A DNA stretch of 42,901 nt from positions 1-42,901 of the forward strand of contig CAMGFA010000014.1 in assembly GCA_946055165.1 (NCBI GenBank), given 5' to 3'. The position numbers and the translations under genes were made by a program. Positions 15,273 through 25,097 of the stretch are shown in pieces. The notes beneath the pieces are model-generated. The model saw nothing but the letters and a program-made list of their open reading frames with translations. It was not told where the DNA came from and made no database searches. Every line of letters starts with the position of its first letter. Position 1 is the stretch's first letter. The stretch is from an uncultured Bacteroidales bacterium. Lineage in GTDB: Bacteria > Bacteroidota > Bacteroidia > Bacteroidales > UBA932.

Positions 15273-18121
15273 AAACCAATCTTAAACTTGTTTCATTTGC
15301 AGCTCTGCTTGCGCTGCTGTGTTCCTGTGTGGAACAGTTTCCTGTTGTGGCACCGTCCAATGCCAGGGTGCGCATAAGGGCTTTCTGCGGGACCAAAAGC
15401 AGTCTGCAAGTTGAGGAGGATGCTGTTTCCAATCTGAATGTCTTTTTCTACAGTGGAGGTCTTCTTTATCACCAGGCTTACTGCGAGGCCGGGCAGATGG
15501 ATGTGGAACTGGACCCGAACCGCGAATATATGGTCTATGCTCTTGCCAACTGTTGTGAAGTTGATGCTCCCTATCTGGAAGAAGATCTCGGTTCACTGGA
15601 ACTGGAATTTCCGGAATTCAGTTCTGTGGCTGCATCGGGGGCTTTTCCAATGTGCTGCAGGGAAGGCAGGGCTCTGAAGATGAAGTCCGCGACAGCGTAT
15701 CTTGACCTTCCTTTGGTGAGGCTGGTGTCAAAAGTGAGCCTCAAGGTGGAGAAGGAACTGGAAGGCTGCGAACTTGAATTTTCTTCACTTGAAATAAGAC
15801 AGGAAGCATTGTCCGTGTATCCTTTTCAGCTTTCGGGCAAGGCTGCCGGCACAAGACAAGGCGATTGTGCTTCGGCAGCCGACCTCGAGGCTCTGGCAAG
15901 GGGCGAGCAGATAAGCTTCTATGTGCTGGAGAACTGCCGCGGTGTCCTGCTCCCCGACAATACCGACCCTTGGGCCAAGGTGCCATCTTCCATTCCCGAT
16001 GAGGATGAGTTGTGTACCTATATGCATCTGGAGGGAAAGTGGAACACCAGCGGCGCCAGTGCAGACTTGAGCCTGAATCTGTATCTGGGGCAGGACAACT
16101 GCTCGGACTTCAATGTGGTCCGCAATGTCCATAACAGTATTACTCTGACCATAACTGACAATGGGCTTGTGCACAGCAACTGGAAGGTGAATCTGGACAA
16201 TCTTCAGGACAGCCGCTGCCTGCAGTTTGAGCAGGACAGCTATACTCTCAATCAAAACGATTCCTGGACCGAGCTTCCTTTGGAAGTATATCCTCCGGAT
16301 ATGAGCTATTTCGCAACACTTGAGCAAAGTGAGGAGAACATCGAATGCCGCACCATCAACGGCAAAGTCTATGTGAGGCCGGTTTACGATGGCGATGAAG
16401 AGCAGCGCAGTGCGCAAATCGTCCTGAGTTCCTTCGACAAACTGCACAAGACCAGCATAAGGGTCGATCTGGTTTACGACAAGGGAGTGTTCACCGATTA
16501 TTCCGGCTCTGTTCCGGAATACGAACAGCAGTGGAGTAGTTTGTCCTTCCCTTCGGCCAGTGCCGCCAGACCTTTGCGATTTACGACTCCGGTCGGGCGT
16601 TTTATGGTGGGGCAGGAGAGCGAAACCAGGGTTTTGGACGATCCCGATGCAGGCTTGCGGTACTATTATCTTCCGGAACAGAAAATGGTTTGTATCCACC
16701 GCTATTCCGAAGGCGGGGCTTCTTCGGTGGAGCTAAAACTCTACAAGGATTTCCTGACTTTGGACATTCCTGCTTCGGAACTGCCGCAACTGGCTGCGGA
16801 TGATGCCTATACCACAGAAGGCGGGGGAGGTACTTTTTACCGCCCGGAAGGCAATGCTGTTGCCTACAACTACGATTCGAGTACGGACCTGTACCTTATG
16901 GGAAAGGACGGCGGGAGGCTCGATCCTCTTCTGTTCAGAGTACCCGATGCCATGCTTGATTATTTTGCCATGGACAGCGATGCCGCGTGGCGGCAGTTTT
17001 ATGAACAGATTGCCTGCGCAACTTACTATTGTTTTGCTTTCGGCTATTACTGCAATTACTTCCTTCTTGATTATGAGTCTCTTGGAGAGATTGTTTTCAC
17101 TGAATTCAAGGCTTTGGCAAGACTGCTGGTTTACGGCATATCCGATGTCCCCGGCGATGGAATGCGTTTTGATGTTGAAAGCAGCCTCAACGGACTCCTT
17201 CCATTGAAGTGCACCTCCAAACTGAGGGCCTACAAGGCCTTTCCGAGGCCGAGACATCTCGGAAGCATAATGAACTATCAGTTGGCTCCGGGAGATTTGC
17301 GAAGTTCTTCGGCCGATCTGGACTTCACATCCGGCGGTACTTTGCCTCCTCCGATGCGTTTGTCTTCGGCTTTGTGGCAAATCCGACAGACGACAGATCC
17401 TCTCGATACCGATCCGGAAACAGCTTTCGCCAATGCTTCAGTGACAAACTTTTCAAAGTCGGTGAAAATAGACGGCTATAAGTTGACTTTCAAGGATATG
17501 ACTTCGGACTACTATCCTGCCTGCGGTTCATTTGTGGCGAAAGGCTGGCTGCAGAATCCGCATAATGGCAAAAGCTATACGGGCTATTACAGGTTCGATA
17601 TTGTGCTGTATCTGAGTGTAGGTTGCAAATATATTTATAAAGATGCCTCAGACGGGAACTGTGCAGTAGGCATTTCCTATGTCCCATTTTGTGAACAGGC
17701 TACTGCCGAAATGAGTGATACCTGGAAGGAAATTCTGCCTTTTTTCCTTTGTGCCAGCAATGTCAAAAGGCACAGTTCCTTTATGATAGGCGTGCCTGCG
17801 GATTACGAGAGCAGCAATCTGAAGTTCGAAGGTGAGGCTTTTGTCCCTGCATCCACGGTGCCGGATGCCATGTCGGTACTTGTCAACTACAAGGAGGATT
17901 TCGACTTTCTGTTCAATACATACAAGTCCTCCTATGTTCCGACCATGCTCTTCGACAGGGAAGGAATAGAGTCTGTTCCTTTATCCGGAATAAGTTGCTA
18001 CAGTGACGGCCGCAATGGTTATTTTTATCTGGTGAGGCAGTGTGATGTGAACAATCTGCCTGCCGATGAAAAAAACAACGGCCTCGACAATTACTTTGTC
18101 GAAGCCGCGTATGGAATTTGA
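15269..18121 (+). CDS. Large lipoprotein of the pilus cluster
   Basis: The 950-residue lipoprotein has lipobox LLCSC (Cys20). The first 250 residues look like a fimbrillin domain (VSNLNVFFYSGG, YMVYALANC), and the rest is beta-rich with little low-complexity sequence. Its place after FimA- and FimB-like genes, and its size, fit a tip or accessory adhesin such as those often annotated with DUF4906; that family name is not proven here. It starts with an ATGA overlap. The last codons (18079-18107) double as a minus-strand terminator for the MFS gene. Confidence 0.75.
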   Translation: MKTNLKLVSFAALLALLCSCVEQFPVVAPSNARVRIRAFCGTKSSLQVEEDAVSNLNVFFYSGGLLYHQAYCEAGQMDVELDPNREYMVYALANCCEVDAPYLEEDLGSLELEFPEFSSVAASGAFPMCCREGRALKMKSATAYLDLPLVRLVSKVSLKVEKELEGCELEFSSLEIRQEALSVYPFQLSGKAAGTRQGDCASAADLEALARGEQISFYVLENCRGVLLPDNTDPWAKVPSSIPDEDELCTYMHLEGKWNTSGASADLSLNLYLGQDNCSDFNVVRNVHNSITLTITDNGLVHSNWKVNLDNLQDSRCLQFEQDSYTLNQNDSWTELPLEVYPPDMSYFATLEQSEENIECRTINGKVYVRPVYDGDEEQRSAQIVLSSFDKLHKTSIRVDLVYDKGVFTDYSGSVPEYEQQWSSLSFPSASAARPLRFTTPVGRFMVGQESETRVLDDPDAGLRYYYLPEQKMVCIHRYSEGGASSVELKLYKDFLTLDIPASELPQLAADDAYTTEGGGGTFYRPEGNAVAYNYDSSTDLYLMGKDGGRLDPLLFRVPDAMLDYFAMDSDAAWRQFYEQIACATYYCFAFGYYCNYFLLDYESLGEIVFTEFKALARLLVYGISDVPGDGMRFDVESSLNGLLPLKCTSKLRAYKAFPRPRHLGSIMNYQLAPGDLRSSSADLDFTSGGTLPPPMRLSSALWQIRQTTDPLDTDPETAFANASVTNFSKSVKIDGYKLTFKDMTSDYYPACGSFVAKGWLQNPHNGKSYTGYYRFDIVLYLSVGCKYIYKDASDGNCAVGISYVPFCEQATAEMSDTWKEILPFFLCASNVKRHSSFMIGVPADYESSNLKFEGEAFVPASTVPDAMSVLVNYKEDFDFLFNTYKSSYVPTMLFDREGIESVPLSGISCYSDGRNGYFYLVRQCDVNNLPADEKNNGLDNYFVEAAYGI
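18068..18107 (-). terminator. Terminator of the MFS gene, inside the opposite coding sequence
   Basis: The stem CGGC-TCGACAA (18079-18082, 18084-18090) pairs with TTGTCGA-GCCG (18096-18102, 18104-18107) around loop TTACT, with one C/A mismatch. Read on the minus strand it is followed by TTGTTTTTTT (18078-18068). It begins 22 bp after the MFS stop at 18130. These bases also encode the C-terminal residues of the convergent pilus lipoprotein. Confidence 0.75.
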
Positions 18122-18129
18122 AAACCTGA

Positions 18130-19407
18130 TTATTTCTCTGCCTTTTTAGGATCTTTGAAGCAGATGCAGAAGAGCACGCCGACTATGAAGGCGTAGCCTG
18201 CGAAGATGTACCAGGCCATGCTCCAGGAAGGTGTTGCTGCGTTATAGACGCAGGCATCGACCACTGCACCTGCGGCAAGGGTCCCGAAAGTGGCACCCAA
18301 ACCGTTGGTCATGAGCATGAACAGACCCTGGGCCGAAGAGCGGATGTCCTTAGGAGCATTCTCGTTGACATAAAGCGAGCCGGAGATGTTGAAGAAGTCG
18401 AAGGCAACGCCATATACAATGCAACTGAGGATGAAGAGGAGAACGCCCGGCATATCCGGACTGCCGAGGCCGAAGAAGCCGAAGCGGAACACCCAGGCGA
18501 ACATTGAGATAAGCATTACTTTCTTGATGCCGAATTTCTTCATGCAAATCGGGATGAGAAGTATGCATAGGGTCTCTGAAAGCTGGCTTATTGAAATGAG
18601 TGCATTGGAGTTCTCAACTGCAAAGGTGTGTGCGAAGGCAGGATTCTCGCCGAACGATCCGAGGAAGGTGTTGGCATAGCCGTTTGTAATCTGCAGGGAA
18701 GCTCCAAGGAGCATGGAGAATATGAAGAATACGGCGAACTGTCTGTCTTTGAACAGGGTGAAGGCCTTGAGCCCGAGGCTCTCTGCAAGGCTTGCGCTCT
18801 TTTCGCTCTTTTTGGTAGGGCAGGCCGGCATTGTGAGGGAGTAGAGGCAGAGGACAAGGCTCAGGATACCAGAAGACATAAGTTGGGTATAGGAATCCTG
18901 CATCCTGACTCCTTTGATGCTGAGGAAGTTGGTTACGAGCATACTTACAATGAAACCCACTGTTCCGAATACGCGGATAGGAGGGAAATCATTTACGGGA
19001 TCTTTGCCGGCTTTCTCGAGAGCATTGTAAGCAACAGAGTTTACGAGTGCTATTGTAGGCATAAAGAAGGCCACGCTTATGCTGTAGAGTGTGAACAGCG
19101 GTGCAAAGGCAATTGCATTTCCGGAATTCATGCAGTAAAGGCCGGAGGCCAGCATGGCGATACCGGCAATGCCGTGGCAGAGGGAAAGAACCTTCTGTGC
19201 CTGCATTTTGCGGTCGGCCAGAATGCCCATAAGGGCTGGCATAAAGATGGAAACGATGCCCTGCATGGCAAAGAACCATTTGATTTGAGGACCCATTCCA
19301 ATGCCTCCGAGGTATCGGCCCAGAGAGGTGAGATATGCGCCCCAAACTGCGAATTCAAGGAAATTCAGGAGAATCAGCCGCAGGCTGATGGAGGAGATTT
19401 TCTTCAT
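18130..19407 (-). CDS. MFS transporter, nucleoside:H+ symporter family (NupG-like)
   Basis: The 425-residue protein has 12 predicted membrane segments. The N-terminus LILLNFLEFAVWGAYLTSLGRYLGG matches the NHS (NupG/XapB) family, as do GILADRKM in the first loop and YVNENAPKDIRSSAQGLFMLMTNG in the second half. It should import nucleosides across the inner membrane by proton symport; the exact substrate is not visible. It stands alone on the minus strand with a -7 box at 19459-19452 and the terminator at 18107-18068. Only 8 bp separate it from the convergent pilus gene. Confidence 0.88.
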   Translation of the reverse strand: MKKISSISLRLILLNFLEFAVWGAYLTSLGRYLGGIGMGPQIKWFFAMQGIVSIFMPALMGILADRKMQAQKVLSLCHGIAGIAMLASGLYCMNSGNAIAFAPLFTLYSISVAFFMPTIALVNSVAYNALEKAGKDPVNDFPPIRVFGTVGFIVSMLVTNFLSIKGVRMQDSYTQLMSSGILSLVLCLYSLTMPACPTKKSEKSASLAESLGLKAFTLFKDRQFAVFFIFSMLLGASLQITNGYANTFLGSFGENPAFAHTFAVENSNALISISQLSETLCILLIPICMKKFGIKKVMLISMFAWVFRFGFFGLGSPDMPGVLLFILSCIVYGVAFDFFNISGSLYVNENAPKDIRSSAQGLFMLMTNGLGATFGTLAAGAVVDACVYNAATPSWSMAWYIFAGYAFIVGVLFCICFKDPKKAEK

Positions 19408-19451
19408 ATCGGTTTTATGTTATTGATTTGTTATGTCAATGCTACAGTTTA

Positions 19452-19459
19452 CAAAAATA
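19452..19459 (-). promoter_or_regulatory. -7 box of the MFS gene
   Basis: TATTTTTG on the minus strand fits TAnnTTTG and lies 44 bp before the ATG at 19407. No -33 TTTG was found at 19-21 bp. Confidence 0.5.
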
Positions 19460-19481
19460 CGAGAATTTGCGGGATTATTGT

Positions 19482-19489
19482 TATATTTG
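19482..19489 (+). promoter_or_regulatory. -7 box of tgt
   Basis: TATATTTG fits the consensus exactly and ends 4 bp before the ATG at 19494. The start therefore cannot be further upstream, and the mRNA is probably leaderless. The -33 region does not match well. Confidence 0.6.
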
Positions 19490-19493
19490 GGGT

Positions 19494-20624
19494 ATGAAAT
19501 TTACACTGGAGAAAAAAGATGCCCGGAGCGGGGCGCGTTGCGGCGTGCTGGAAACCGCTCATGGCAACATACATACGCCAATTTTTATGCCTGTGGGTAC
19601 TGTGGGTTCCGTAAAGGGGGTATATCATTGCCATCTCAAGGAAGACATCGGGGCCGAGATTATCTTGGGAAACACCTACCACCTCTACCTCCGTCTGGGG
19701 CTCGACATCCTCAGGGCTGCCGGAGGTCTGCACAAGTTTGAAAGTTGGGACAGACCTATTCTTACCGACAGTGGCGGTTTTCAGGTTTTTTCTCTCAGCC
19801 CTATACGTAAACTCACTCCGGAAGGATGTATTTTCCGCAGCCACATAGACGGCTCCCGGCATATTTTCACTCCGGAGAACAATGTGGACACGCAGCGCAT
19901 AATAGGTGCCGACATCATGATGGCCCTCGATGAGTGCTGCCCGGGCGATGCCACCCACGATTATGCCCGCAAGTCGCTGGACCTTACCAAAAGCTGGCTG
20001 GAGCGCTATGCAGCGCATTTTGCCCAGACGGAACCGCTTTACGGTTATGAGCAGAGCTTTTTCCCGATCATCCAGGGCTGTGTGTATCCCGATTTGAGAG
20101 TTGAGGCTGCGGAGCACGCCCTCGAGTACGCATCGGCCGGAATAGCAATAGGCGGACTGGCAGTGGGAGAGCCTACGGAGAAGATGTACGAGATGCTGGA
20201 ACTGCTGAATCCTGTAATTCCGCAGGACAAGGCCCGCTATCTTATGGGCGTGGGTACTCCGGCAAACCTTCTGGAAGGTATTGCCCGGGGCGTGGACATG
20301 TTCGACTGTGTGATGCCGACCCGCAATGGACGCAACGGTATGCTCTTCACCTGGAACGGTATAATGAACATGCGCAATGCCAAGTGGGAGAACGATTTTT
20401 CGGAATTGGATCCTTGCGGAACTTCTTTCGTGGACCACGCTTACAGCAAGGCTTATCTGCGTCATCTTTTCATTGCCGGAGAACTGTTTGCCGGAATGAT
20501 TGCCAGCGAGCATAATCTGGCCTTTTATCTGGATGTGGTGCGTCAGGCCCGCAAGCATATTATGGAAGGGGATTTCGCCCAGTGGAAGGACGAAACTGTA
20601 AAAAGAATTACTGCCCGCTTATGA
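19494..20624 (+). CDS. tgt: Queuine tRNA-ribosyltransferase
   Basis: The 376-residue enzyme exchanges guanine-34 in GUN anticodons for the queuosine precursor. Visible marks are LTDSGGFQVFSL with the catalytic-region Asp, the second active-site Asp in GVDMFDCVMPTRNGRNG, and the family-typical length. The zinc ligands seen in other Tgt proteins (CxCxxC...H) appear absent or altered: the region after ARKHIM lacks them, and only the segment DPCGTSFVDHAYSKAYLRHLF carries Cys/His. The frame is open to 19428, but the -7 box fixes the start at 19494. The stop overlaps the next start (ATGA). Confidence 0.95.
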   Translation: MKFTLEKKDARSGARCGVLETAHGNIHTPIFMPVGTVGSVKGVYHCHLKEDIGAEIILGNTYHLYLRLGLDILRAAGGLHKFESWDRPILTDSGGFQVFSLSPIRKLTPEGCIFRSHIDGSRHIFTPENNVDTQRIIGADIMMALDECCPGDATHDYARKSLDLTKSWLERYAAHFAQTEPLYGYEQSFFPIIQGCVYPDLRVEAAEHALEYASAGIAIGGLAVGEPTEKMYEMLELLNPVIPQDKARYLMGVGTPANLLEGIARGVDMFDCVMPTRNGRNGMLFTWNGIMNMRNAKWENDFSELDPCGTSFVDHAYSKAYLRHLFIAGELFAGMIASEHNLAFYLDVVRQARKHIMEGDFAQWKDETVKRITARL

Positions 20625-21715
20625 TTAGTCTTAAACCGAAGAGGCTCGACCGCTACATTTTCTCGAGGTTCCTTGTCACTTTCTGCGTGGCCCTTGTGCT
20701 AATTATCGGAATAGTGATAATTTTTGATATTTCCGAGAAGATAGATGATTTCGTAAAGAATGAGGCGCCGTTGCACGCAATCATTTTCGATTACTACCTC
20801 AATTTCATTCCTTACTTTATAAATATGTTCAGTCCGCTGTTCGTATTTATCACGGTAGTTTTCTTTACCAGCCGTCTGGCGGCCAATTCGGAGATTATCG
20901 CCATCCTTTCCGGCGGCGTGAGCTATCACAGGATGATGGTGCCATATCTGGCAGCGGCTTTGCTTATCTCCCTCTTTTCTTTGGGTTTGAATCTTTTTGT
21001 GATTCCGAAATCGAATGCCACCCGAATAGAATTCGAGCAGATGTACATCAAAAAAAGGCAGAACAACCGAACCAACAATGTTCATTATCAGATAGCTCCG
21101 GGGCAGTTCGTCTATGTTCAGTCTTTCAGTACCTGGAACAAGAAGGCGCATAAGTTCACGCTGGAAAGTATTGAGGACAACAAACTTGTGAGCAAACTTT
21201 CAGCAGAATCGGCCACCTGGGACAGCACGGCCGGAGCCTGGAGGCTTAAGAACTATTTCATCCGTCATTACAGCGAGGGGATGGAGGATGTCGTTGAATC
21301 GGGCGAGCAACTCGATACCGTAATTGCTCTCAATATCAAGGATTTCTATTTTACTGAGAAGACTGTGGAAACCCTTTCCATTTCCGAACTCAATTCGCTT
21401 ATAGAAACGCAGAAACTCAGGGGCGACGCCAATGTGATGCATGCGGAAATTGAAAAGAATACGCGCTATGCCCTGCCTTTTTCCGCCATTATCCTCACCA
21501 TTATGGGTGTAGCCCTTTCGTCCAAGAAGAAAAGGGGAGGAATAGGTTGGAATATGGGACTGGGAATTGGCTTGGCCTTCTCCTATATACTCTTCCTCAG
21601 ATTCAGCCAGATGTTCGTCTATACCGGAGCTTTGCCTCCTTTTGTGGCACTCTGGATTCCTAATCTTCTTTTTACGGTAATTGCCGGAATACTTTACAAA
21701 ATAGCACCGAAATAG
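20621..21715 (+). CDS. LptF/LptG-family LPS export permease
   Basis: The 364-residue protein of the YjgP/YjgQ family has three N-terminal membrane segments (about 15-35, 60-85 and 105-125), a periplasmic beta-jellyroll-like region, and three C-terminal segments. LptF and LptG form the inner-membrane part of the LptB2FG exporter that extracts LPS and feeds the Lpt bridge. F and G cannot be told apart here. It overlaps tgt by 4 bp and is followed by dut after 4 bp. Confidence 0.9.
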   Translation: MISLKPKRLDRYIFSRFLVTFCVALVLIIGIVIIFDISEKIDDFVKNEAPLHAIIFDYYLNFIPYFINMFSPLFVFITVVFFTSRLAANSEIIAILSGGVSYHRMMVPYLAAALLISLFSLGLNLFVIPKSNATRIEFEQMYIKKRQNNRTNNVHYQIAPGQFVYVQSFSTWNKKAHKFTLESIEDNKLVSKLSAESATWDSTAGAWRLKNYFIRHYSEGMEDVVESGEQLDTVIALNIKDFYFTEKTVETLSISELNSLIETQKLRGDANVMHAEIEKNTRYALPFSAIILTIMGVALSSKKKRGGIGWNMGLGIGLAFSYILFLRFSQMFVYTGALPPFVALWIPNLLFTVIAGILYKIAPK

Positions 21716-21719
21716 CCTT

Positions 21720-22154
21720 ATGACAGTGAAAGTTATCAATCGCAGCAGCAATGCATTGCCTGCCTATTCAACCCTTTGCGCCGCAGGGATGGACGTGCGT
21801 GCTGATATAGTGGAGCCTGTGAAAATCGCCTCCTTGGAAAGAGTGATTGTGCCCACCGGCCTTTTTCTTGAAATTCCGCGCGGTTACGAAGTGCAGGTGC
21901 GCCCACGCAGCGGTTTGGCTGCAAAGCACGGAATTACAGTGCTCAATACCCCCGGTACTATCGATGCCGATTATCGCGGTGAGTTGAAGGTCATTCTGGT
22001 GAATCTTTCGGCCGATACCTTTGTGATCGAGCCGGGCGAGCGTATTGCCCAGATTGTGCTGGCCAAACACGAAGTCATTGAGTGGGAGGAGGTTGACCAG
22101 CTTTCAGACTCTGTCCGCGGGGAGGGAGGTTTCGGCAGTACGGGTCTTAAATAG
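21720..22154 (+). CDS. dut: Deoxyuridine 5'-triphosphate nucleotidohydrolase (dUTPase)
   Basis: The 144-residue trimeric dUTPase hydrolyses dUTP to dUMP and pyrophosphate, keeping uracil out of DNA and supplying dTMP synthesis. All five motifs are present: AGMDVRA (22-28), RPRSGLA (61-67), [13 protein letters not shown] (79-91) with the catalytic Asp, GERIAQIVL (106-114) and GGFGSTG (136-142). It is the last gene of the tgt-lpt-dut unit. Its 3' end overlaps the convergent PAP2 gene by 51 bp. Confidence 0.97.
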   Translation: MTVKVINRSSNALPAYSTLCAAGMDVRADIVEPVKIASLERVIVPTGLFLEIPRGYEVQVRPRSGLAAKHGITVLNTPGTIDADYRGELKVILVNLSADTFVIEPGERIAQIVLAKHEVIEWEEVDQLSDSVRGEGGFGSTGLK

Positions 22155-22685
22155 CAATTGGGTAAGTGCGCTGAAAATCAGTGCAAAGACAAGCCCTGCT
22201 GCAAATCCCACCAGCACGTCTCCAAGGAAGTGCTTTCCTACGAATACCCTGCTCAGTCCCACCAGCACGGCCCACAGGCATAGCATCGGACCCCCCCGTT
22301 TTAAGAACTTTGCGGAGCATACGGCGAAGGCCATAGCGTTGGCAGCGTGGGCCGAGAAGAAGCCGTAGGGGTGTGATTTGCTTGCTCCGGCGAGCATGTG
22401 AAGCCCTCTTTCCACCATGTCGGGATTGTTGCAGGGGCGCAGCCGTTGTACAGAGTTCTTTACGAGGTTGCATACCTGGTCCACGCAGAGAATGCACAAT
22501 GCAATTGCAAGAACGCAGATGAGTCCCTTTTTCCAACCCAGTTTGTGGATGAGCAGTACGATTATCAGCAGATATAGCGGAATCCATATCAGCTTGTTGC
22601 TGAACCATATCCAGATCTGGTCCGATACGGGGCAGTTCAGTGAGTTGATGGCGAGGCTGATGTTCTGGTCGAGGGTTTCAAACAT
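22104..22685 (-). CDS. PAP2-superfamily membrane phosphatase
   Basis: The 193-residue protein has about five membrane segments and the three-part acid phosphatase signature: KX6RP at K76-P84, a FFSAH motif at 109-113 in place of PSGH, and SRX5HX3D at S145-D156. Likely substrates are undecaprenyl pyrophosphate, phosphatidylglycerol phosphate or a lipid A phosphate; the sequence does not decide. It starts 3 bp after the obg stop and overlaps the convergent dut gene by 51 bp. Confidence 0.9.
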   Translation of the reverse strand: MFETLDQNISLAINSLNCPVSDQIWIWFSNKLIWIPLYLLIIVLLIHKLGWKKGLICVLAIALCILCVDQVCNLVKNSVQRLRPCNNPDMVERGLHMLAGASKSHPYGFFSAHAANAMAFAVCSAKFLKRGGPMLCLWAVLVGLSRVFVGKHFLGDVLVGFAAGLVFALIFSALTQLLFKTRTAETSLPADRV

Positions 22686-22688
22686 ATT

Positions 22689-23684
22689 CTATTCTTCGTG
22701 AAGTGCCTGCCAAAGCAGGTCTTTGAGTTCTTTCAGACCCTGTTGTGCTATTGAGGAAATGAACACGTGGGGGATGTCTTTCGGGAGTTGCTTTTCCAGG
22801 TCTCTCTCTATCTCCTTGTCTATCAGGTCGCATTTGGTGATTGCAAGAACTCTCTGTTTGTCAAGGAGTTCCGGATTGTACATCTCCAGTTCGTTGAGCA
22901 GGGTCCTGTAGGTGCCGGAAATGTCCTCTTCCACTGCGGAAATCATAAAGAGCAGTACGGAGTTGCGTTCGATGTGCCTGAGGAAACGGATACCTATTCC
23001 CCGGCCCTCATGCGCGCCTTCGATGATTCCCGGGATGTCCGCCATTACGAATGACTGGTCGTCGTAGTAATTGACGATTCCCAGGTTTGGTTCCAGGGTA
23101 GTGAAGGCGTACGATGCAATCTTGGGTTTTGCTGCCGTGATGGCTGAGAGAAGGGTGGATTTGCCAGCATTCGGCAGTCCGACCAGTCCCACATCGGCCA
23201 GAAGCTTGAGCTCGAGTATGTACCAGCCTTCAACCCCTTCCTCTCCCGGTTGGGCAAAGCGTGGAGTCTGGAGGGTTGCGGTTTTGAAGTTGTTGTTTCC
23301 AAGGCCTCCCCGGCCTCCCGGGCAGAGGATGTATTCTTCTCCCGGTTCCATCATCTCGTGGATGATTTCTCCGCTTTCGGCATCTTTGACTACGGTCCCT
23401 ACAGGCACTTTCAGCGTGATGTCCTCGCCGTTTTTGCCGTGTCTGAGCCCGCCGCTGCCGCCTTCTCCGTCTTCGGCCTTGATGTGCTTGCGGTATTTGA
23501 GGTGGATGAGAGTCCAGAATTGCGGATCTGCCTTGAGGATGATATGGCCACCACGGCCGCCGTCACCGCCGTCCGGTCCGCCCTTCGGAACGTACTTGGC
23601 CCTGTAAAGGTGCATCGAACCTGCGCCACCGTGTCCCGAGTGGCAGAAAATCTTTACGTAGTCTATGAAATTGCTGTCTGGCAT
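22689..23684 (-). CDS. obg: GTPase ObgE/CgtA
   Basis: The 331-residue protein has the glycine-rich Obg domain (1 to about 158, with [12 protein letters not shown] and [12 protein letters not shown]), then the GTPase domain with P-loop GLPNAGKST (169-177), switch TTLEPN, DIPG (216-219) and TKCD (283-286). Obg proteins bind the 50S subunit late in assembly and link GTP level to growth. The optional C-terminal domain is absent. A -7 box lies at 23711-23704, so it has its own promoter besides possible read-through from the peroxidase gene 57 bp upstream. Confidence 0.96.
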   Translation of the reverse strand: MPDSNFIDYVKIFCHSGHGGAGSMHLYRAKYVPKGGPDGGDGGRGGHIILKADPQFWTLIHLKYRKHIKAEDGEGGSGGLRHGKNGEDITLKVPVGTVVKDAESGEIIHEMMEPGEEYILCPGGRGGLGNNNFKTATLQTPRFAQPGEEGVEGWYILELKLLADVGLVGLPNAGKSTLLSAITAAKPKIASYAFTTLEPNLGIVNYYDDQSFVMADIPGIIEGAHEGRGIGIRFLRHIERNSVLLFMISAVEEDISGTYRTLLNELEMYNPELLDKQRVLAITKCDLIDKEIERDLEKQLPKDIPHVFISSIAQQGLKELKDLLWQALHEE

Positions 23685-23703
23685 ATAAATGTCGTTTGGA
23701 CTG

Positions 23704-23711
23704 CAAAGATA
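23704..23711 (-). promoter_or_regulatory. -7 box of obg
   Basis: TATCTTTG on the minus strand fits TAnnTTTG and ends 19 bp before the obg ATG. There is no clear -33 TTTG at the usual spacing. Confidence 0.55.
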
Positions 23712-23741
23712 GTGAATCTTTTCGTCCTTTTGGATTATTCT

Positions 23742-25082
23742 CTAAATCTGCAGGTGCGGATTTTTGCCTGTCAGAGTGTGCAGGAAAGCCACGATAGCTT
23801 CGACTTCGGAATCGCTCAGCTTCTTTCCGAGCTCATATTTTGCCATAGCCCGCACTGCATCGTCCAGAGTCTGGATGCTTCCGTCGTGGAAGTAGGGTGC
23901 GGTGAGGCTGATGTTCCTGAGCAGGGGAACTTTGAATTTATGCAAATCTTCCTCCTTGAGGGTAAAGCCCTTGAGTCCGTCGTCATCGGACGTGTATTCG
24001 ATTGCCGGATCCCTGTCGGAGAAATAGTCGCCGTATATGTCGAGGTATTCGAAGCTTCTGCCTCCCAATGCTGCTCCAAAGTGGCAGTCGGCACAGGCAT
24101 TTTCCTTGAATTCGTCGTAGCCTTTTTTCTCAAGCTTGCTCAAAGCATCCAGATCACCTTTGAGGTAGAGGTCGAAGGGGCTGTCTGGCGTAATGAGAGT
24201 ACGTTCAAACTCGGCGATAGCGTGGCAGAGAGTCCTGCCGGTCAAGCCTTCGCCGGGATAGAGTGTTTTGAATTCCTGTACAAGTTCCTTGTCTTTGTGC
24301 AGTCTTTCGACCACCTGTTCAAGGCTCTGGTCGCCCATTTCCACAGGATTGGTAATCGGACCTTCGGCCTGCTCCTGCAGGTCTGCAGCCCTTCCGTTCC
24401 AGAACTGGCGCACATTGTATTCGGCATTGTAAACAGTAGGGGAGTTCACATTACCGGTGAGCCCGTAGATGCCTTCGGACACGCGCTCATCGGCGTGGTC
24501 GGCACCGCCGTCTTCAAGGACGTGACAGGTAGCGCAACTGATGCTGCCGTCGAGTGAGAGCTGTGCATTGTTGAACAGCCGTTCTCCCAGCCCGGCGATG
24601 GCCGCATCGTAATCAACAGCATCGGCAAGGGGCCAGACAGGCTCTGCGCTGCCCCGTTTTTCGGCAATCCAGGAGCTGAGGAAAGCCTTTTCCTCCCTGT
24701 TCAGGCCACTGCTCCAATGAACCATTCTGTAGGAATGCTTCGGCATTGTGGAGTAGCGGACAGCATGGTCAAGTTTGTTCATGGCCGATTCGCTTATCTG
24801 CCCTGTCTCCGCCAGCTCTGCTTCGAGGTCGATAAACCTGCTGCCGGCCCGCACGTGGGCGTCCATCATCTTGCCGATGACCGGAAACTTGGAATAGAAT
24901 GGGAGCTCCGGATCCTGTGAGTGGCAGACCAGACAGTCGCTGCGTTCGAGAATGATACGGACCTGTTCGTTTTGAGAGAGTCCCTGAGGAATGCTTTCGT
25001 GGAAACAGATTCTGACTACTGCAACAACTTCTGCAAGAGCAAGAAGAATGAGCAGTAAAATTTTAAGGCTGCGTTGTTTCAT
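23742..25082 (-). CDS. Tri-heme cytochrome c peroxidase (CCP/MauG family)
   Basis: The 446-residue protein has an N-terminal membrane anchor (about 6-25), an extra heme-binding domain with CLVCH (C50-H54), and the di-heme peroxidase part with CATCH (C183-H187) and CADCH (C330-H334). The family segment KVPLLRNISLTAPYFHDG is at 384-401. Three CxxCH motifs match the YhjA-like tri-heme group, which reduces periplasmic H2O2 with electrons from the quinol pool. The gene lies 15 bp after the cytochrome c assembly gene that probably attaches its hemes. Confidence 0.92.
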   Translation of the reverse strand: MKQRSLKILLLILLALAEVVAVVRICFHESIPQGLSQNEQVRIILERSDCLVCHSQDPELPFYSKFPVIGKMMDAHVRAGSRFIDLEAELAETGQISESAMNKLDHAVRYSTMPKHSYRMVHWSSGLNREEKAFLSSWIAEKRGSAEPVWPLADAVDYDAAIAGLGERLFNNAQLSLDGSISCATCHVLEDGGADHADERVSEGIYGLTGNVNSPTVYNAEYNVRQFWNGRAADLQEQAEGPITNPVEMGDQSLEQVVERLHKDKELVQEFKTLYPGEGLTGRTLCHAIAEFERTLITPDSPFDLYLKGDLDALSKLEKKGYDEFKENACADCHFGAALGGRSFEYLDIYGDYFSDRDPAIEYTSDDDGLKGFTLKEEDLHKFKVPLLRNISLTAPYFHDGSIQTLDDAVRAMAKYELGKKLSDSEVEAIVAFLHTLTGKNPHLQI

Positions 25083-25097
25083 AATATCGTATTCTGA

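Noticed and set aside
22614..22630. 17-bp identity with 30438-30454
   Set aside because: Both sites encode V-S-D-Q-I with the same codons in unrelated proteins (PAP2 phosphatase and Asd); a shared short peptide with the same codons explains it.
23250..24557. Plus-strand ORF of 435 codons opposite obg and the peroxidase gene
   Set aside because: It runs antisense through two conserved genes and contains no known motif.
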